Positions 6,048-6,057 of a stretch of DNA of 6,057 nucleotides are shown here, piece by piece. The number at the start of each line of letters is the position of its first letter. Position 1 is the stretch's first letter. This DNA comes from DASRHY01 sp046765875. Its GTDB lineage: Bacteria > Actinomycetota > Actinomycetes > Propionibacteriales > Kribbellaceae. Location of the stretch: contig JBKPSJ010000211.1 in assembly GCA_046765875.1 (NCBI GenBank), forward strand, positions 1 through 6,057, written 5' to 3'. The position numbers and the translations under genes were made by a program. The notes below the pieces were generated by a model, which did no database searches, was not told where the DNA came from, and saw nothing but the letters and a program-made list of their open reading frames with translations.

Positions 6048-6057
6048 ATGCCAGGGG
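6048..6057 (+). CDS. Possible start of a gene running off the right edge
   Basis: ATG 6048 is preceded by GGGAGGGG (6038-6045), whose GGAGG core is four bases from the ATG, after a promoter and a long leader. Only the residues M-P-G are visible, so nothing can be said of its product. Support comes only from the translation signals and the upstream promoter. Confidence 0.35.

Noticed and set aside
5894..6057. Leaderless open frame from GTG 5894, right at the predicted transcription start, open to the window edge
   Set aside because: The translation is Arg/Trp-rich and only about two thirds of third positions are G or C, against a much stronger bias in the real genes. It cannot be fully excluded without sequence beyond the edge.
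5697..6057. tRNA-Tyr as an integration site for a mobile element
   Set aside because: No repeat of the tRNA 3' end and no integrase is visible in the 275 bases downstream; the tRNA is followed by an ordinary terminator-like hairpin.

Overview
This is a GC-rich (roughly 70%) chromosomal window from an actinomycete-type bacterium. The evidence is the strong G/C bias at third codon positions, frequent GTG starts, GTGA stop/start overlaps, a nuoL-nuoM-nuoN order, and a terminator-like hairpin without a U-tract. I cannot name the genus; a soil actinomycete is the best guess. The content is mostly housekeeping. I see no phage, IS, CRISPR or plasmid signature.

Left two thirds (1-3403, + strand): the 3' end of nuoL, complete nuoM and complete nuoN. 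These encode the three large antiporter-like membrane subunits of respiratory complex I. They are joined by 4-base GTGA overlaps, so they form one translationally coupled operon. Key charged membrane residues are present in NuoM and NuoN. The NuoN HL-helix segment departs from the usual KRxLAYSS motif, which may mean this is a second, divergent Nuo cluster rather than the canonical one.

Middle (3404-4985, + strand): after a 68-base gap with small inverted repeats come a GNAT acetyltransferase and a seven-bladed beta-propeller lactonase of the 6-phosphogluconolactonase/YkgB type. These two are also joined by a GTGA overlap. They may be read from the nuo transcript or form their own small unit.

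Right (4986-6057): a short convergent gap leads to yajQ on the - strand (nucleotide / cyclic-di-GMP binding family). Divergent from it is a class II tRNA-Tyr(GTA) with an encoded CCA end, followed by an 11-bp terminator-like hairpin. The last 230 bases hold no convincing complete gene. They do hold a near-consensus promoter (TTGACA, 17 bases, CAGGAT), a run of inverted repeats, and a Shine-Dalgarno plus ATG at the window edge. This looks like the structured 5' leader of a gene whose body lies outside the window, and it is the least explained part of the sequence.
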